This document shows positions 54,447-63,397 of a stretch of DNA of 64,000 nucleotides, in pieces (the stretch's first letter is position 1; each line of letters opens with the position of its first letter). The translations under genes were made by a program, and so were the position numbers. This DNA is from VYFG01 sp965203365 (GTDB taxonomy: Bacteria; Pseudomonadota; Gammaproteobacteria; Arenicellales; Poriferihabitantaceae), in NCBI GenBank assembly GCA_965203365.1, contig OZ241878.1, forward strand, positions 2,480,001-2,544,000. The letters are read 5' to 3'. The notes below the pieces were generated by a model. It was given only the letters and a program-made list of their open reading frames with translations. It had not been told where the DNA came from and did not search any database.

Positions 54447-54830
54447 ATGCAGGTCGGACTCTACCCATTTGATGCCGAGACGGTGAACTGGTTTCGCGGC
54501 GCGGTCACGGAACCGGGCCGCACGCGCCATTCGCTGGCCCGGGAACTCTGCGTCCGCGAGCATTGGACAGGCGAGCGCGGGGAATACTATCTCGGTTCGG
54601 TGCGCCCGATCCTGCCGGCCCTGACCGACCGGCTGGGGATTGGGTTGCCGCCGACTCGTTCGGCGGGTGCCGGGATGCGCCCCCGAAGGCGGGCTATCCC
54701 GATGTCTCGGTGGCTGGCCCCCTGGCCGACCTAGGGGAGGGGACCCTGGAACCGGTGTCCGGGAAGCCGGACCGCCGCCTGAATATGAAATCGGTTCCAC
54801 CAGGGAGATCCCGGTGGATGCCGGGTCTGA
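54447..54830 (+). pseudogene. IS4-type transposase N-terminal (DUF4338-like) remnant
   Basis: RTRHSLARELCVREHWTGER and LGSVRPILPALTDRLGIGLP, then in another frame PPKAGYPDVSVAGPLADLG, match the N-terminal DUF4338-like domain found on many IS4 transposases. The catalytic part is missing. The frameshift is near 54650. Confidence 0.6.
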
Positions 54831-55049
54831 TGAAGGAACGCTCCCCGAACCGATGACGGTCGATACGGGAGTTGAAAAAATGCCAATGTGGAATTGTCAG
54901 CGGACGATGAACCGGAAGAACCTCCCCTGACCGACAGATCGGCGCATGATGGACAAGCTGAAAACCCTTCAGCCGAGGGAATGTGTCCGATGGAGAGGCT
55001 GAAAAAGGAATCGTGATCTGAGATGGTGGCGTCGATCAGAGCGCTGGCC

Positions 55050-55313
55050 TCATCCTCGCAAGGGATTTCGTACTACGAGCGGGACGGGTACTACGCCAGG
55101 GACGATCCGGAACACAAGGCCGCCAGCACCTGGGTGGGCAAGGGCGCGGCGGACCTCGGCCTGCAGGCCCGGTGGATTCCGGCGTGTTCCAGTCGGTTTC
55201 GGCAGCGCCTTCGAGGCTGTCGGCACACACCACCAGCCTTGCGCGTGGCGCCAGTCGGTGCGCTCGCACAACCCCCGCGCCAGGGCATGACGAGTCAGCT
55301 CGCACGGGCGCAA
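55050..55313 (-). pseudogene. IS4-type transposase N-terminal (DUF4338-like) remnant, second copy
   Basis: ELTRHALARGLCERTDWRHA then CVPTASKALPK is the same domain as at 54447-54830 but a different sequence and orientation. Like the other IS pieces, it has no catalytic domain. Confidence 0.55.
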
Positions 55314-55439
55314 GGCCTGGGTCAGCCACGTCAGCGTGGCGGTATCGAAATGGCGTCATCCGATCTGCCTGCCCGAAGCAGACAGGAACGAAAATCAAAA
55401 TACAATTCTAAGATCCTGAAAGGTGCGGCCGCCCGGCAG

Positions 55440-55613
55440 CAGCATCCGGCGGTGGAATCCGCGATCAACCATCGGGAGCACCGGGGATTGGATCGGGTCA
55501 GGACGCCTGGTGCTGAGGGCTTTGCCCGCACCGGGGCCGGGTCGATGCGGGCGTTCAATCTCCATCGATTGGGGGGGTTGCTGCGTCGCCGGATGCGGGA
55601 GGCCGAGCGCTGA
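55440..55613 (+). pseudogene. transposase C-terminal remnant fused upstream of L8
   Basis: HPAVESAINHREHRGLDRVR, FARTGAGSMRAFNLHRLGGL and LLRRRMREAER with a stop at 55613. The L8 body begins 10 bp later in another frame, so the IS end has replaced the promoter and signal peptide of L8. Confidence 0.6.
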
Positions 55614-55623
55614 CGAAGGCGAG

Positions 55624-57267
55624 ATGACCCCGCCGCCTCCGGGGCTGACGCTGGAGGCCGCGGCGAAGACGGCTGTCGGCATGGTGACGGACGACTCTGA
55701 CGCCGCGGCGGTCACCGACGCCGAGAAGAAGGTGGCGGCCGCCAAGGCGGCCGTCGACAAGGTGCCTGCCGCGCAGCGGAACGCCCTCATCCGGCGGCTC
55801 GGGAACCTCGAGGGCAAGCTTGGGGGAAAGACGGCGTCCCGCACGGCCGCCATGGCGATGAAGGCGAAGGCCATGGTTGCCCGCGGCAAGGCGCTGCTCG
55901 GGGCGATGACGAAGCCCGATGGTGACGACAAGACGGTGCTGGACAATCTCGAGAGCGATCCTGTCTACAACGACCTCCTCGTCGATGATGCGACGTACGA
56001 TGACGGTGCCCGCAAGGCCGTCCGGGCGAAAAACTACCTGGACCGGCCTCGGGGAGACTTCCGGATTGATCCTGCGGCGGGTGCGGGGTCGCGAGCGACG
56101 TCGGATCTGCATGGTGCGGTGAGCTTCCGGCACGGCACGGAGGAGGCCAGGGACGCCGAGGAGAAGGTGGACGGCGTGTGGACGGTCACGGACTACGTGA
56201 GGACCCAGGGCTCTGGCGAAGGGAAGTTCACCGACAAGGTCAAGGTGTACAGCGACCGGACGGGGCCGAACTCCATTCCGGCCGCGAAATGGTTCTCTGA
56301 TTCGGGTGCCAAGGCCTCCTACACGGCCAACGCGGGGACCTACACCCCGGCGGAACGCAGGATATCCCTGAACACCGGGACCGACCACAGCATCGACTCC
56401 CCCGATTTCCCGGAGACGGGCACCAAGCCCTTCGCTCCGACAGACGGAGCCGATGAGGTCCAGGTCCGGGGCTCCTACCGGGGGGCGCCCGGCTACTACT
56501 ACTGCACCCCCGGCACCAGTGAATCCTGCACGGTCGGGGTCGGGCAAATCGGCTACTTCCTGAGCGCCGGCTGGACGTTCGTCCATGACGAGGGGGCCAT
56601 GGTGATCCACCCCGATACTGACTTTGCGTACTTCGGCTGGTGGTTGAGAGAGGACGACGACGGCCTGCCCGCGGCGGTCGCCCCCTTCTACGCCACCAGA
56701 GGCGGCGGCGTCGGGATCACCTCGGACGGCAACAGCCTGATCGGCGGCGAGGCGACCTTCGAGGGTCCCGCAGTCGGCCAGTATGCCATCCACGACCCGC
56801 TCGACGGCAAGGGCGAGGGCGGCGCGTTCACGGCGACGGCCCTGCTGAAGGCCAAGTTCGGAGCCAGCAACTTGGTGCCCGACACGGGCATGACCGGCAC
56901 GGTCGACAAGTTCCGCCTGGAAAACGGGTCCGAGCCGAACTGGAGCGTGACGCTGAACAGGGGTGGCCCTGGCAGCACCCCTGCTTCGGATAATCGAGGC
57001 GGATGGAGGGCTGGCGCCAAGACGGACCCCGCCGCCAAGACGGTCTGGTCGATCGATGGCAACAAGGCGCTGGCGGCCGGCAGCTGGGTTGCCACGATGT
57101 ATGATGAAACGCCCGATTTGCCCACGGTTGCCAGTGGCGGTATCACCAAACCGGTCGGCGACGGCAACAACAATCCGACCCTGGTGCTCGGAAAGTTCCA
57201 TGCCGAATACGGCGGCACCCACCGACTGGTCGGCGCCTTCGGCGCGAAGAGGGTTGTTGAAGAGTAG
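55624..57267 (+). pseudogene. lipoprotein cassette L8 (no signal peptide)
   Basis: 547 codons from ATG 55624 (MTPPPPGLTLEAAAKTAVGM). The helical domain and barrel are complete: GSYRGAPGYYYCTPGTSESC, FAYFGWWLREDDDGLPAAVA, FEGPAVGQYAIHDPLDGKGE, terminal FHAEYGGTHRLVGAFGAKR. The region before the ATG is IS sequence, with no lipobox and no promoter, so the product could not be exported. From 55795 to 57285 it is almost identical to L10 (59925-61415); two substitutions are VGVGQIG/VGVRQIG and DLPTV/GLPTV. Confidence 0.8.
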
Positions 57268-57285
57268 GAGCAGCCATCGAACGGA
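55795..57285. repeat. 1.49-kb direct repeat shared by L8 and L10, copy 1
   Basis: Matches 59925-61415 at a constant offset of 4130 bp. It begins inside the helical domain and ends 18 bp after the stop codon. Confidence 0.9.
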
Positions 57286-57292
57286 CCGGGGT

Positions 57293-57640
57293 GTGAAGCT
57301 CGAACTACGGGCCGGTTTCGTCGGTCTCGTCCCGCCCGCCGACCGGCCGACGGACACGCCACCCCTGCGGCTGCTTGCCGTGCGGGTGCGGGAACCCGAG
57401 CCGCCGGCCGGGAAGGAATCGCTCGACTGGCTGCTGCTGACGACCGAGGGTGAACCCCCCGCCGGGAACGCACTGCGCGTCGCCGGGTGGTACGAGAAGC
57501 GGTGGCTGATCGAGGAATGGTTCCGCGCCCTGAAGACCGGCACGCGGATCAAGGACCGTCGGCTCAATGCCGCCGACAGCCTGTGCTGCTGCCTCGCCTT
57601 CGACGCGATCACGGCCTGCACCGTGATGTCGAAGGACAGG
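57293..57640 (+). pseudogene. IS4/Tn5-like transposase C-terminal fragment
   Basis: The frame reads VKLELRAGFVGLVPPADRP, LDWLLLTTEGEPPAGNALRV and WYEKRWLIEEWFRALKTGTR, containing the complete Y-(2)-R-(3)-E-(6)-K signature of IS4 transposases, then DRRLNAADSLCCCLAFDAI. Only this catalytic C-terminal part is present, between L8 and the hairpin repeat. Mirror copy at 63025-63372. Confidence 0.75.
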
Positions 57641-57687
57641 AAAGTCAACAACCCCGGAGCTTCCGCTCGACAGCCAGCACCACCTCG

Positions 57688-57723
57688 TACAGCCTCGCCG
57701 AGGGTCGCATCGGCGAGGCTGTA
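57688..57723. repeat. hairpin element, copy 3
   Basis: The 14-bp stem and 8-base loop are as at 45007-45042, between the IS4 fragment and the end of L9. Confidence 0.8.
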
Positions 57724-57826
57724 CGAGAAAAGGGGGAACGCCCGGCCTGGAAAGGAGAAGCCAACCGGCCCGGGCGCCCGATCAGGGGTCAGGGAACGGC
57801 ACCACCTGCCCCCCTCCGTTTGATGG

Positions 57827-59090
57827 CTATTCGTTGACGTTCTGTTTCGTGATGTTGCTCGCGCCGAACGCGCCGACCAGCCGATGGGTGGTGCTGTATT
57901 CGGAGTAGAAGGTTCCGAGGATCTTGTCCGCCTCGTTGGAGCCGTCGCCGCCGTCCGCAACGGTTCCGGGCGTGGTGTCAAACAACCGGGCGTCCCAGCT
58001 GTTGAGAACCTCCGGCCCCTTGAAGTCGCCGATCGACATGACCGTCTTGGTGCCTCTTCTGGTGACCTTTTTTCCGGCACTCTCAAAGCGGCTTTTCACC
58101 AACTGCACGCTCCAGCCCGGATCCTCGGACCCGCCGTTCAGCCGAAACTCGTCGATCGTGCCGGACAGGCCCGCATCGCGCACATTGTTGGGGTCCCCGA
58201 ACCGGGCCTTCAGCGTGGCCTTCGCCTCGAATGCGCCGCCCTCGCCCTCGCCGTTGCGCGGGTCGTGGATGGCGTACTGGCCGACCGCGGGGCCCTCGAA
58301 GGTCGCGGAGCCGTCGTAATCGCGGGCGCTCGTAGTTTTGCCTTCCTCCAGAGTGACGCCCTCGAAGCCGAAAAAGGCGGTGGCCAGTCTGGGCACGTCG
58401 TCGCTGCTGTTCGATCTCACCCACCAGCCGAAATACAGGTAGTCGGAATCAGGGAGGGACACCTGGGCGTCCGGGTCGTGGACGAACCTCCAGCCGGCAT
58501 ACAGGCTGATGCCGCCTCTTCTCACCTGGACTTGGCAGTCGGTCTTGCAGTAATAGTAGCCGGGCGCCCCCTGGTAGGTGCCCCGCACCTTGACCTCCGA
58601 GGCTCCGTCTGTCGGCTCGAAGGTATGGCTTCCGGCTCCCTGCACCGGGAACTCGGGGGACGCAATGCGCGGATCGACAGCGAAGTTCAGGGACAGCGAG
58701 CGATTCTTCGCGGTGTAGGTCCCTGTAGTAGCCGGCTTGTCATCGGAGCCGAAGTGTGCCGCGGCATCCTTCTTCGTATTCTCCCCCCGATCGTTGTACA
58801 CCCGGGCCCGGTCGGTGAACTCGGGCACCAACTGGCCCTCGGTCCGGATACCGTCGGTCTGGTCCGAGACCATCCAGTCGCCTACCTTCTTGACGGGTTT
58901 GACGGTCGTGAAGACCACCGGGGACTCGTTGGGGACGTCGACATCGTTGACTTTGGTGCTGATCGGCAAGTCCCCGCCGCCGTCCGTAGGATCGAGCTTG
59001 ATGCCGGTCGGGTCTCCGGAATTCGACAGGCCCGTCTGAACGTCGGCCGCGTCTGCCAGGTTGTCCAGCGCGTTCTTGACGGCTGCGGCG
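57827..59090 (-). pseudogene. lipoprotein cassette L9 (5'-truncated)
   Basis: The frame is open from about 59090 to 57827, with LPISTKVNDVDVPNESPVVF, GTYQGAPGYYYCKTDCQVQV, DSDYLYFGWWVRSN, FFGFEGVTLEEGKTTSARDY and the terminal VGAFGASN motif. It is a direct-orientation relative of L4 with altered loops. The first ~165 residues (promoter, signal peptide, most of the helical domain) are missing. The break is near 59090, next to short repeats shared with the L4/L10 leader module. First internal ATG at 58969. Confidence 0.75.
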
Positions 59091-59556
59091 CTGTCAGAGG
59101 CGGGCGCCGGCCCGCCCAGCGCCGCTGGTCGGTGTGTGTAAATGACGGGCCGGGTCCCGCTCGGTCAAAACCCGTCTGACACGGCCCGAGCGGGCTCTGG
59201 CGTCGTGAAATCGCCTCGGTCAGACTTCCTGGCGCCGAGCGGGATGCCATTGATGACCGACATCCGCCCCTTGGGGGCCGAATTTTCCGGTCGCCGCCGC
59301 GCTCCCTTTATTCGGGCAGCGCACCGAGCGGGGCGCTTCTGAGTGTAATAATTATTAAAGTCAATCACTTATTAGACATATCCGCCTTGAATTCGGAAAA
59401 CCAGTTATGGCTTGCATCCGAGGCGATTCCGATAGATAATCACGCATCAACTTCGCCTTGACCCGAGTATCGAATTGAAGTGGTGGGATTTAACGATGTA
59501 TAATGTCGATTCTTATTTGCTGATTTAGGTTCGATTCTGGTCGGTAGATGTGTCCC
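59091..59556. other. AT-rich leader module, second copy
   Basis: The sequence from about 59290 to 59740 is the inverse of 46740-47190. AT content is far above the surroundings from 59340 to 59600. CCCGCTCGG (59156-59164) and CCGAGCGGG (59186-59194, again 59235-59243) form inverted repeats near the junction with L9. Confidence 0.75.
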
Positions 59557-59585
59557 TTGGCCAGAGTTTCCTCACTGTTTAGAAT
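59557..59585 (+). promoter_or_regulatory. L10 promoter
   Basis: TTGGCC at 59557-59562, spacer 17 bp, TAGAAT at 59580-59585; about 55 bp before the ATG at 59640. Identical to the L4 promoter. Confidence 0.6.
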
Positions 59586-59639
59586 CCGCATTGAATTGTT
59601 TCGCTTGAATATTATCAATCTGCTAACATGAACTGAACG

Positions 59640-61397
59640 ATGAACAAACACAATGTCTTAATGGCGGTCTTGCTGGCCGCTGGGTTGGCCTTGGCGGGCT
59701 GCGGGGGCGGCAGCAGCGATCCGGTGACGCCCCCGGATAACGAGATGACCCCGAAGGAGCTTGCTGACGCGGCGACCACGGCCCTCAATGAGGCGGAGAC
59801 GGCTGTCGGCATGGTGACGGACACGGCCGATGACGCCAAGGTCACCGCCGCCGACGCGAAGGTGGCGGCCGCCAAGGCGGCCGTCGACAAGGTGCCTGCC
59901 GCGCAGCGGGCCGCCCTCAGCCAGCGGCTCGGGAACCTCGAGGGCAAGCTTGGGGGAAAGACGGCGTCCCGCACGGCCGCCATGGCGATGAAGGCGAAGG
60001 CCATGGTTGCCCGCGGCAAGGCGCTGCTCGGGGCGATGACGAAGCCCGATGGTGACGACAAGACGGTGCTGGACAATCTCGAGAGCGATCCTGTCTACAA
60101 CGACCTCCTCGTCGATGATGCGACGTACGATGACGGTGCCCGCAAGGCCGTCCGGGCGAAAAACTACCTGGACCGGCCTCGGGGAGACTTCCGGATTGAT
60201 CCTGCGGCGGGTGCGGGGTCGCGAGCGACGTCGGATCTGCATGGTGCGGTGAGCTTCCGGCACGGCACGGAGGAGGCCAGGGACGCCGAGGAGAAGGTGG
60301 ACGGCGTGTGGACGGTCACGGACTACGTGAGGACCCAGGGCTCTGGCGAAGGGAAGTTCACCGACAAGGTCAAGGTGTACAGCGACCGGACGGGGCCGAA
60401 CTCCATTCCGGCCGCGAAATGGTTCTCTGATTCGGGTGCCAAGGCCTCCTACACGGCCAACGCGGGGACCTACACCCCGGCGGAACGCAGGATATCCCTG
60501 AACACCGGGACCGACCACAGCATCGACTCCCCCGATTTCCCGGAGACGGGCACCAAGCCCTTCGCTCCGACAGACGGAGCCGATGAGGTCCAGGTCCGGG
60601 GCTCCTACCGGGGGGCGCCCGGCTACTACTACTGCACCCCCGGCACCAGTGAATCCTGCACGGTCGGGGTCAGGCAAATCGGCTACTTCCTGAGCGCCGG
60701 CTGGACGTTCGTCCATGACGAGGGGGCCATGGTGATCCACCCCGATACTGACTTTGCGTACTTCGGCTGGTGGTTGAGAGAGGACGACGACGGCCTGCCC
60801 GCGGCGGTCGCCCCCTTCTACGCCACCAGAGGCGGCGGCGTCGGGATCACCTCGGACGGCAACAGCCTGATCGGCGGCGAGGCGACCTTCGAGGGTCCCG
60901 CAGTCGGCCAGTATGCCATCCACGACCCGCTCGACGGCAAGGGCGAGGGCGGCGCGTTCACGGCGACGGCCCTGCTGAAGGCCAAGTTCGGAGCCAGCAA
61001 CTTGGTGCCCGACACGGGCATGACCGGCACGGTCGACAAGTTCCGCCTGGAAAACGGGTCCGAGCCGAACTGGAGCGTGACGCTGAACAGGGGTGGCCCT
61101 GGCAGCACCCCTGCTTCGGATAATCGAGGCGGATGGAGGGCTGGCGCCAAGACGGACCCCGCCGCCAAGACGGTCTGGTCGATCGATGGCAACAAGGCGC
61201 TGGCGGCCGGCAGCTGGGTTGCCACGATGTATGATGAAACGCCCGGTTTGCCCACGGTTGCCAGTGGCGGTATCACCAAACCGGTCGGCGACGGCAACAA
61301 CAATCCGACCCTGGTGCTCGGAAAGTTCCATGCCGAATACGGCGGCACCCACCGACTGGTCGGCGCCTTCGGCGCGAAGAGGGTTGTTGAAGAGTAG
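59640..61397 (+). CDS. surface-type lipoprotein L10 (expression-site mosaic)
   Basis: 585 residues, complete. Signal peptide MNKHNVLMAVLLAAGLA with LAGC, identical to L4, and one PPDNEM unit where L4 has two. From about codon 95 the sequence switches to the L8 type (NLEGKLGGKTASRTAAMAMK onward) and stays practically identical to L8 to the C terminus AFGAKRVVEE. The protein has the family features: Cys loop CTPGTSESC, FAYFGWWLRED, GPAVGQYAIHDP. It is therefore an L4-type expression site carrying an L8-type body. With promoter, leader and full barrel it should be expressed and surface-displayed by Slam. Confidence 0.88.
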   Translation: MNKHNVLMAVLLAAGLALAGCGGGSSDPVTPPDNEMTPKELADAATTALNEAETAVGMVTDTADDAKVTAADAKVAAAKAAVDKVPAAQRAALSQRLGNLEGKLGGKTASRTAAMAMKAKAMVARGKALLGAMTKPDGDDKTVLDNLESDPVYNDLLVDDATYDDGARKAVRAKNYLDRPRGDFRIDPAAGAGSRATSDLHGAVSFRHGTEEARDAEEKVDGVWTVTDYVRTQGSGEGKFTDKVKVYSDRTGPNSIPAAKWFSDSGAKASYTANAGTYTPAERRISLNTGTDHSIDSPDFPETGTKPFAPTDGADEVQVRGSYRGAPGYYYCTPGTSESCTVGVRQIGYFLSAGWTFVHDEGAMVIHPDTDFAYFGWWLREDDDGLPAAVAPFYATRGGGVGITSDGNSLIGGEATFEGPAVGQYAIHDPLDGKGEGGAFTATALLKAKFGASNLVPDTGMTGTVDKFRLENGSEPNWSVTLNRGGPGSTPASDNRGGWRAGAKTDPAAKTVWSIDGNKALAAGSWVATMYDETPGLPTVASGGITKPVGDGNNNPTLVLGKFHAEYGGTHRLVGAFGAKRVVEE

Positions 61398-61415
61398 GAG
61401 CAGCCATCGAACGGG
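59925..61415. repeat. 1.49-kb direct repeat shared by L8 and L10, copy 2
   Basis: Matches 55795-57285 at an offset of 4130 bp with a handful of substitutions. The left border lies within the coding region at CGGCTCGGGAACC. Confidence 0.9.
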
Positions 61416-61740
61416 GGCGTGCATGCGTCTCCGCAGCGGCGCCGTCTCGCCCGCCAACGTCAGTCCGACCTCCGATGGCGACATGGCGGGCGAGTTCGGC
61501 GTCGCGAGGGGTGCAGGTGGTGTCGTTCCCTGACCCCTGATCGGGCGCCTGGCTTGGTATTGCCTTCTCCTTTCCAGGCCGGATGTCCTCCCTTTCTCAC
61601 ACCGCATTCGGATGCTGCGCGGGCGGGTTTGGTGTGTCATGTTGTGAAAAAAACCGCTGGACACTCGTTTTTTTGTGGCCCAGTCCGGGGCATGGACCAG
61701 CTCCACATGCTGCGCGATGAGGCAGCGACGGCTCGCTTCG
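61416..61740. other. degenerate intergenic sequence
   Basis: Contains a diverged relative of the cassette 3' repeat (TGACCCCTGATCGGGCGCC near 61531) but not the 14-bp hairpin, then AT-rich sequence with a run of A at 61647-61653. No gene recognised. Confidence 0.5.
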
Positions 61741-62050
61741 TCACCCTCCTGTCCGAGGAACCGTTCGACAGTCGGACGGCCTTGAGTCCGCCGCGTCTGC
61801 GAGGTGTTCTCGCTGTTCGACGCGCGGGGCCGCCCCCGGCTCGCTGGTTGCAAGAAGGCCCTGGCGACGCTGGCCGAGCGGGTGCCACAGATCGTGCTGC
61901 CACCGCCGCAGGGGCTGGCGGTGGACCGTCGACCGCGTCTCCTCGTGGGCGGCGTGCCCGTCCCCGAGCAGGATCGGCAGCGCCTTCGACGCCGCCGGCA
62001 CACCCCATCGGCCGAGCGCGTGGCGCCAGTCGGTGCGCTCGCACAAACAA
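61741..62050 (-). pseudogene. IS4-type transposase N-terminal (DUF4338-like) remnant, third copy
   Basis: Minus-strand reading FVCLCERTDWRHALGRWGVP then AASKALPILLG matches the domain at 55050-55313. The following sequence is frameshifted. It is joined directly to the 5' end of L11. Confidence 0.5.
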
Positions 62051-62055
62051 ACAAA

Positions 62056-62838
62056 GACGGAGCCTCGGAGGTCAAGGTGCGGGGCACCTACCAGGGGGCG
62101 CCCGGCTACTATTACTGCAAGACCGACTGCCAAGTCCAGGTGAGAAGAGGCGGCATCAGCCTGTATGCCGGCTGGAGGTTCGTCCACGACCCGGACGCCC
62201 AGGTGTCCCTCCCTGATTCCGACTACCTGTATTTCGGCTGGTGGGTGAGATCGAACAGCAGCGACGACGTGCCCAGACTGGCCACCGCCTTTTTCGGCTT
62301 CGAGGGCGTCACTCTGGAGGAAGGCAAAACTACGAGCGCCCGCGATTACGACGGCTCCGCGACCTTCGAGGGCCCCGCGGTCGGCCAGTACGCCATCCAC
62401 GACCCGCGCAACGGCGAGGGCGAGGGCGGCGCATTCGAGGCGAAGGCCACGCTGAAGGCCCGGTTCGGGGACCCCAACAATGTGCGCGATGCGGGCCTGT
62501 CCGGCACGATCGACGAGTTTCGGCTGAACGGCGGGTCCGAGGATCCGGGCTGGAGCGTGCAGTTGGTGAAAAGCCGCTTTGAGAGTGCCGGAAAAAAGGT
62601 CACCAGAAGAGGCACCAAGACGGTCATGTCGATCGGCGACTTCAAGGGGCCGGAGGTTCTCAACAGCTGGGACGCCCGGTTGTTTGACACCACGCCCGGA
62701 ACCGTTGCGGACGGCGGCGACGGCTCCAACGAGGCGGACAAGATCCTCGGAACCTTCTACTCCGAATACAGCACCACCCATCGGCTGGTCGGCGCGTTCG
62801 GCGCGAGCAACATCACGAAACAGAACGTCAACGAATAG
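62056..62838 (+). pseudogene. lipoprotein cassette L11 (5'-truncated)
   Basis: The cassette begins at DGASEVKVRGTYQGAPG, right after IS sequence, and continues as the 3' half of L9 in inverse orientation: CKTDCQVQVRRGGISLY, DSDYLYFGWWVRSN, FEGVTLEEGKTTSARDYDG, terminal HRLVGAFGASN. A longer open frame from 61804 is read through the IS remnant and has no meaning by itself. No promoter, signal or N-terminal domain. Confidence 0.75.
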
Positions 62839-62941
62839 CCATCAAACGGAGGGGGGCAGGTGGTGCCGTTCCCTGACCCCTGATCGGGCGCCCGGGCCGG
62901 TTGGCTTCTCCTTTCCAGGCCGGGCGTTCCCCCTTTTCTCG

Positions 62942-62977
62942 TACAGCCTCGCCGATGCGACCCTCGGCGAGGCTGTA
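62942..62977. repeat. hairpin element, copy 4
   Basis: Same 14-bp stem as the other copies, about 100 bp after the L11 stop. Confidence 0.8.
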
Positions 62978-63024
62978 CGAGGTGGTGCTGGCTGTCGAGC
63001 GGAAGCTCCGGGGTTGTTGACTTT

Positions 63025-63372
63025 CCTGTCCTTCGACATCACGGTGCAGGCCGTGATCGCGTCGAAGGCGAGGCAGCAGCACAGGCTGTCGGCGGCATTG
63101 AGCCGACGGTCCTTGATCCGCGTGCCGGTCTTCAGGGCGCGGAACCATTCCTCGATCAGCCACCGCTTCTCGTACCACCCGGCGACGCGCAGTGCGTTCC
63201 CGGCGGGGGGTTCACCCTCGGTCGTCAGCAGCAGCCAGTCGAGCGATTCCTTCCCGGCCGGCGGCTCGGGTTCCCGCACCCGCACGGCAAGCAGCCGCAG
63301 GGGTGGCGTGTCCGTCGGCCGGTCGGCGGGCGGGACGAGACCGACGAAACCGGCCCGTAGTTCGAGCTTCAC
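63025..63372 (-). pseudogene. IS4/Tn5-like transposase C-terminal fragment (mirror)
   Basis: Reverse complement of 57293-57640, with the same WYEKRWLIEEWFRALKTG signature and no other catalytic region. Confidence 0.75.
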
Positions 63373-63397
63373 ACCCCGGTCCGTTCGATGGCTGCTC

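Larger units (their letters stand above)
56665..58612. repeat. left arm of inverted repeat IR-B
   Basis: Base x pairs with 120665 - x in 62053-64000. The arm includes the end of L8, an IS4 fragment, a hairpin and the 3' half of L9. The other arm runs off the window, so the full length is unknown. Confidence 0.9.

Noticed and set aside
55555..58086. 843-codon minus-strand frame across L8 and beyond
   Set aside because: Antisense to the lipoprotein body and the IS4 fragment; the same shadow appears opposite L10 (59658-62087).
61804..62055. First 84 codons of the open frame leading into L11 as a novel N-terminal domain
   Set aside because: This stretch is the complement of a transposase remnant (61741-62050); the frame is open by chance.
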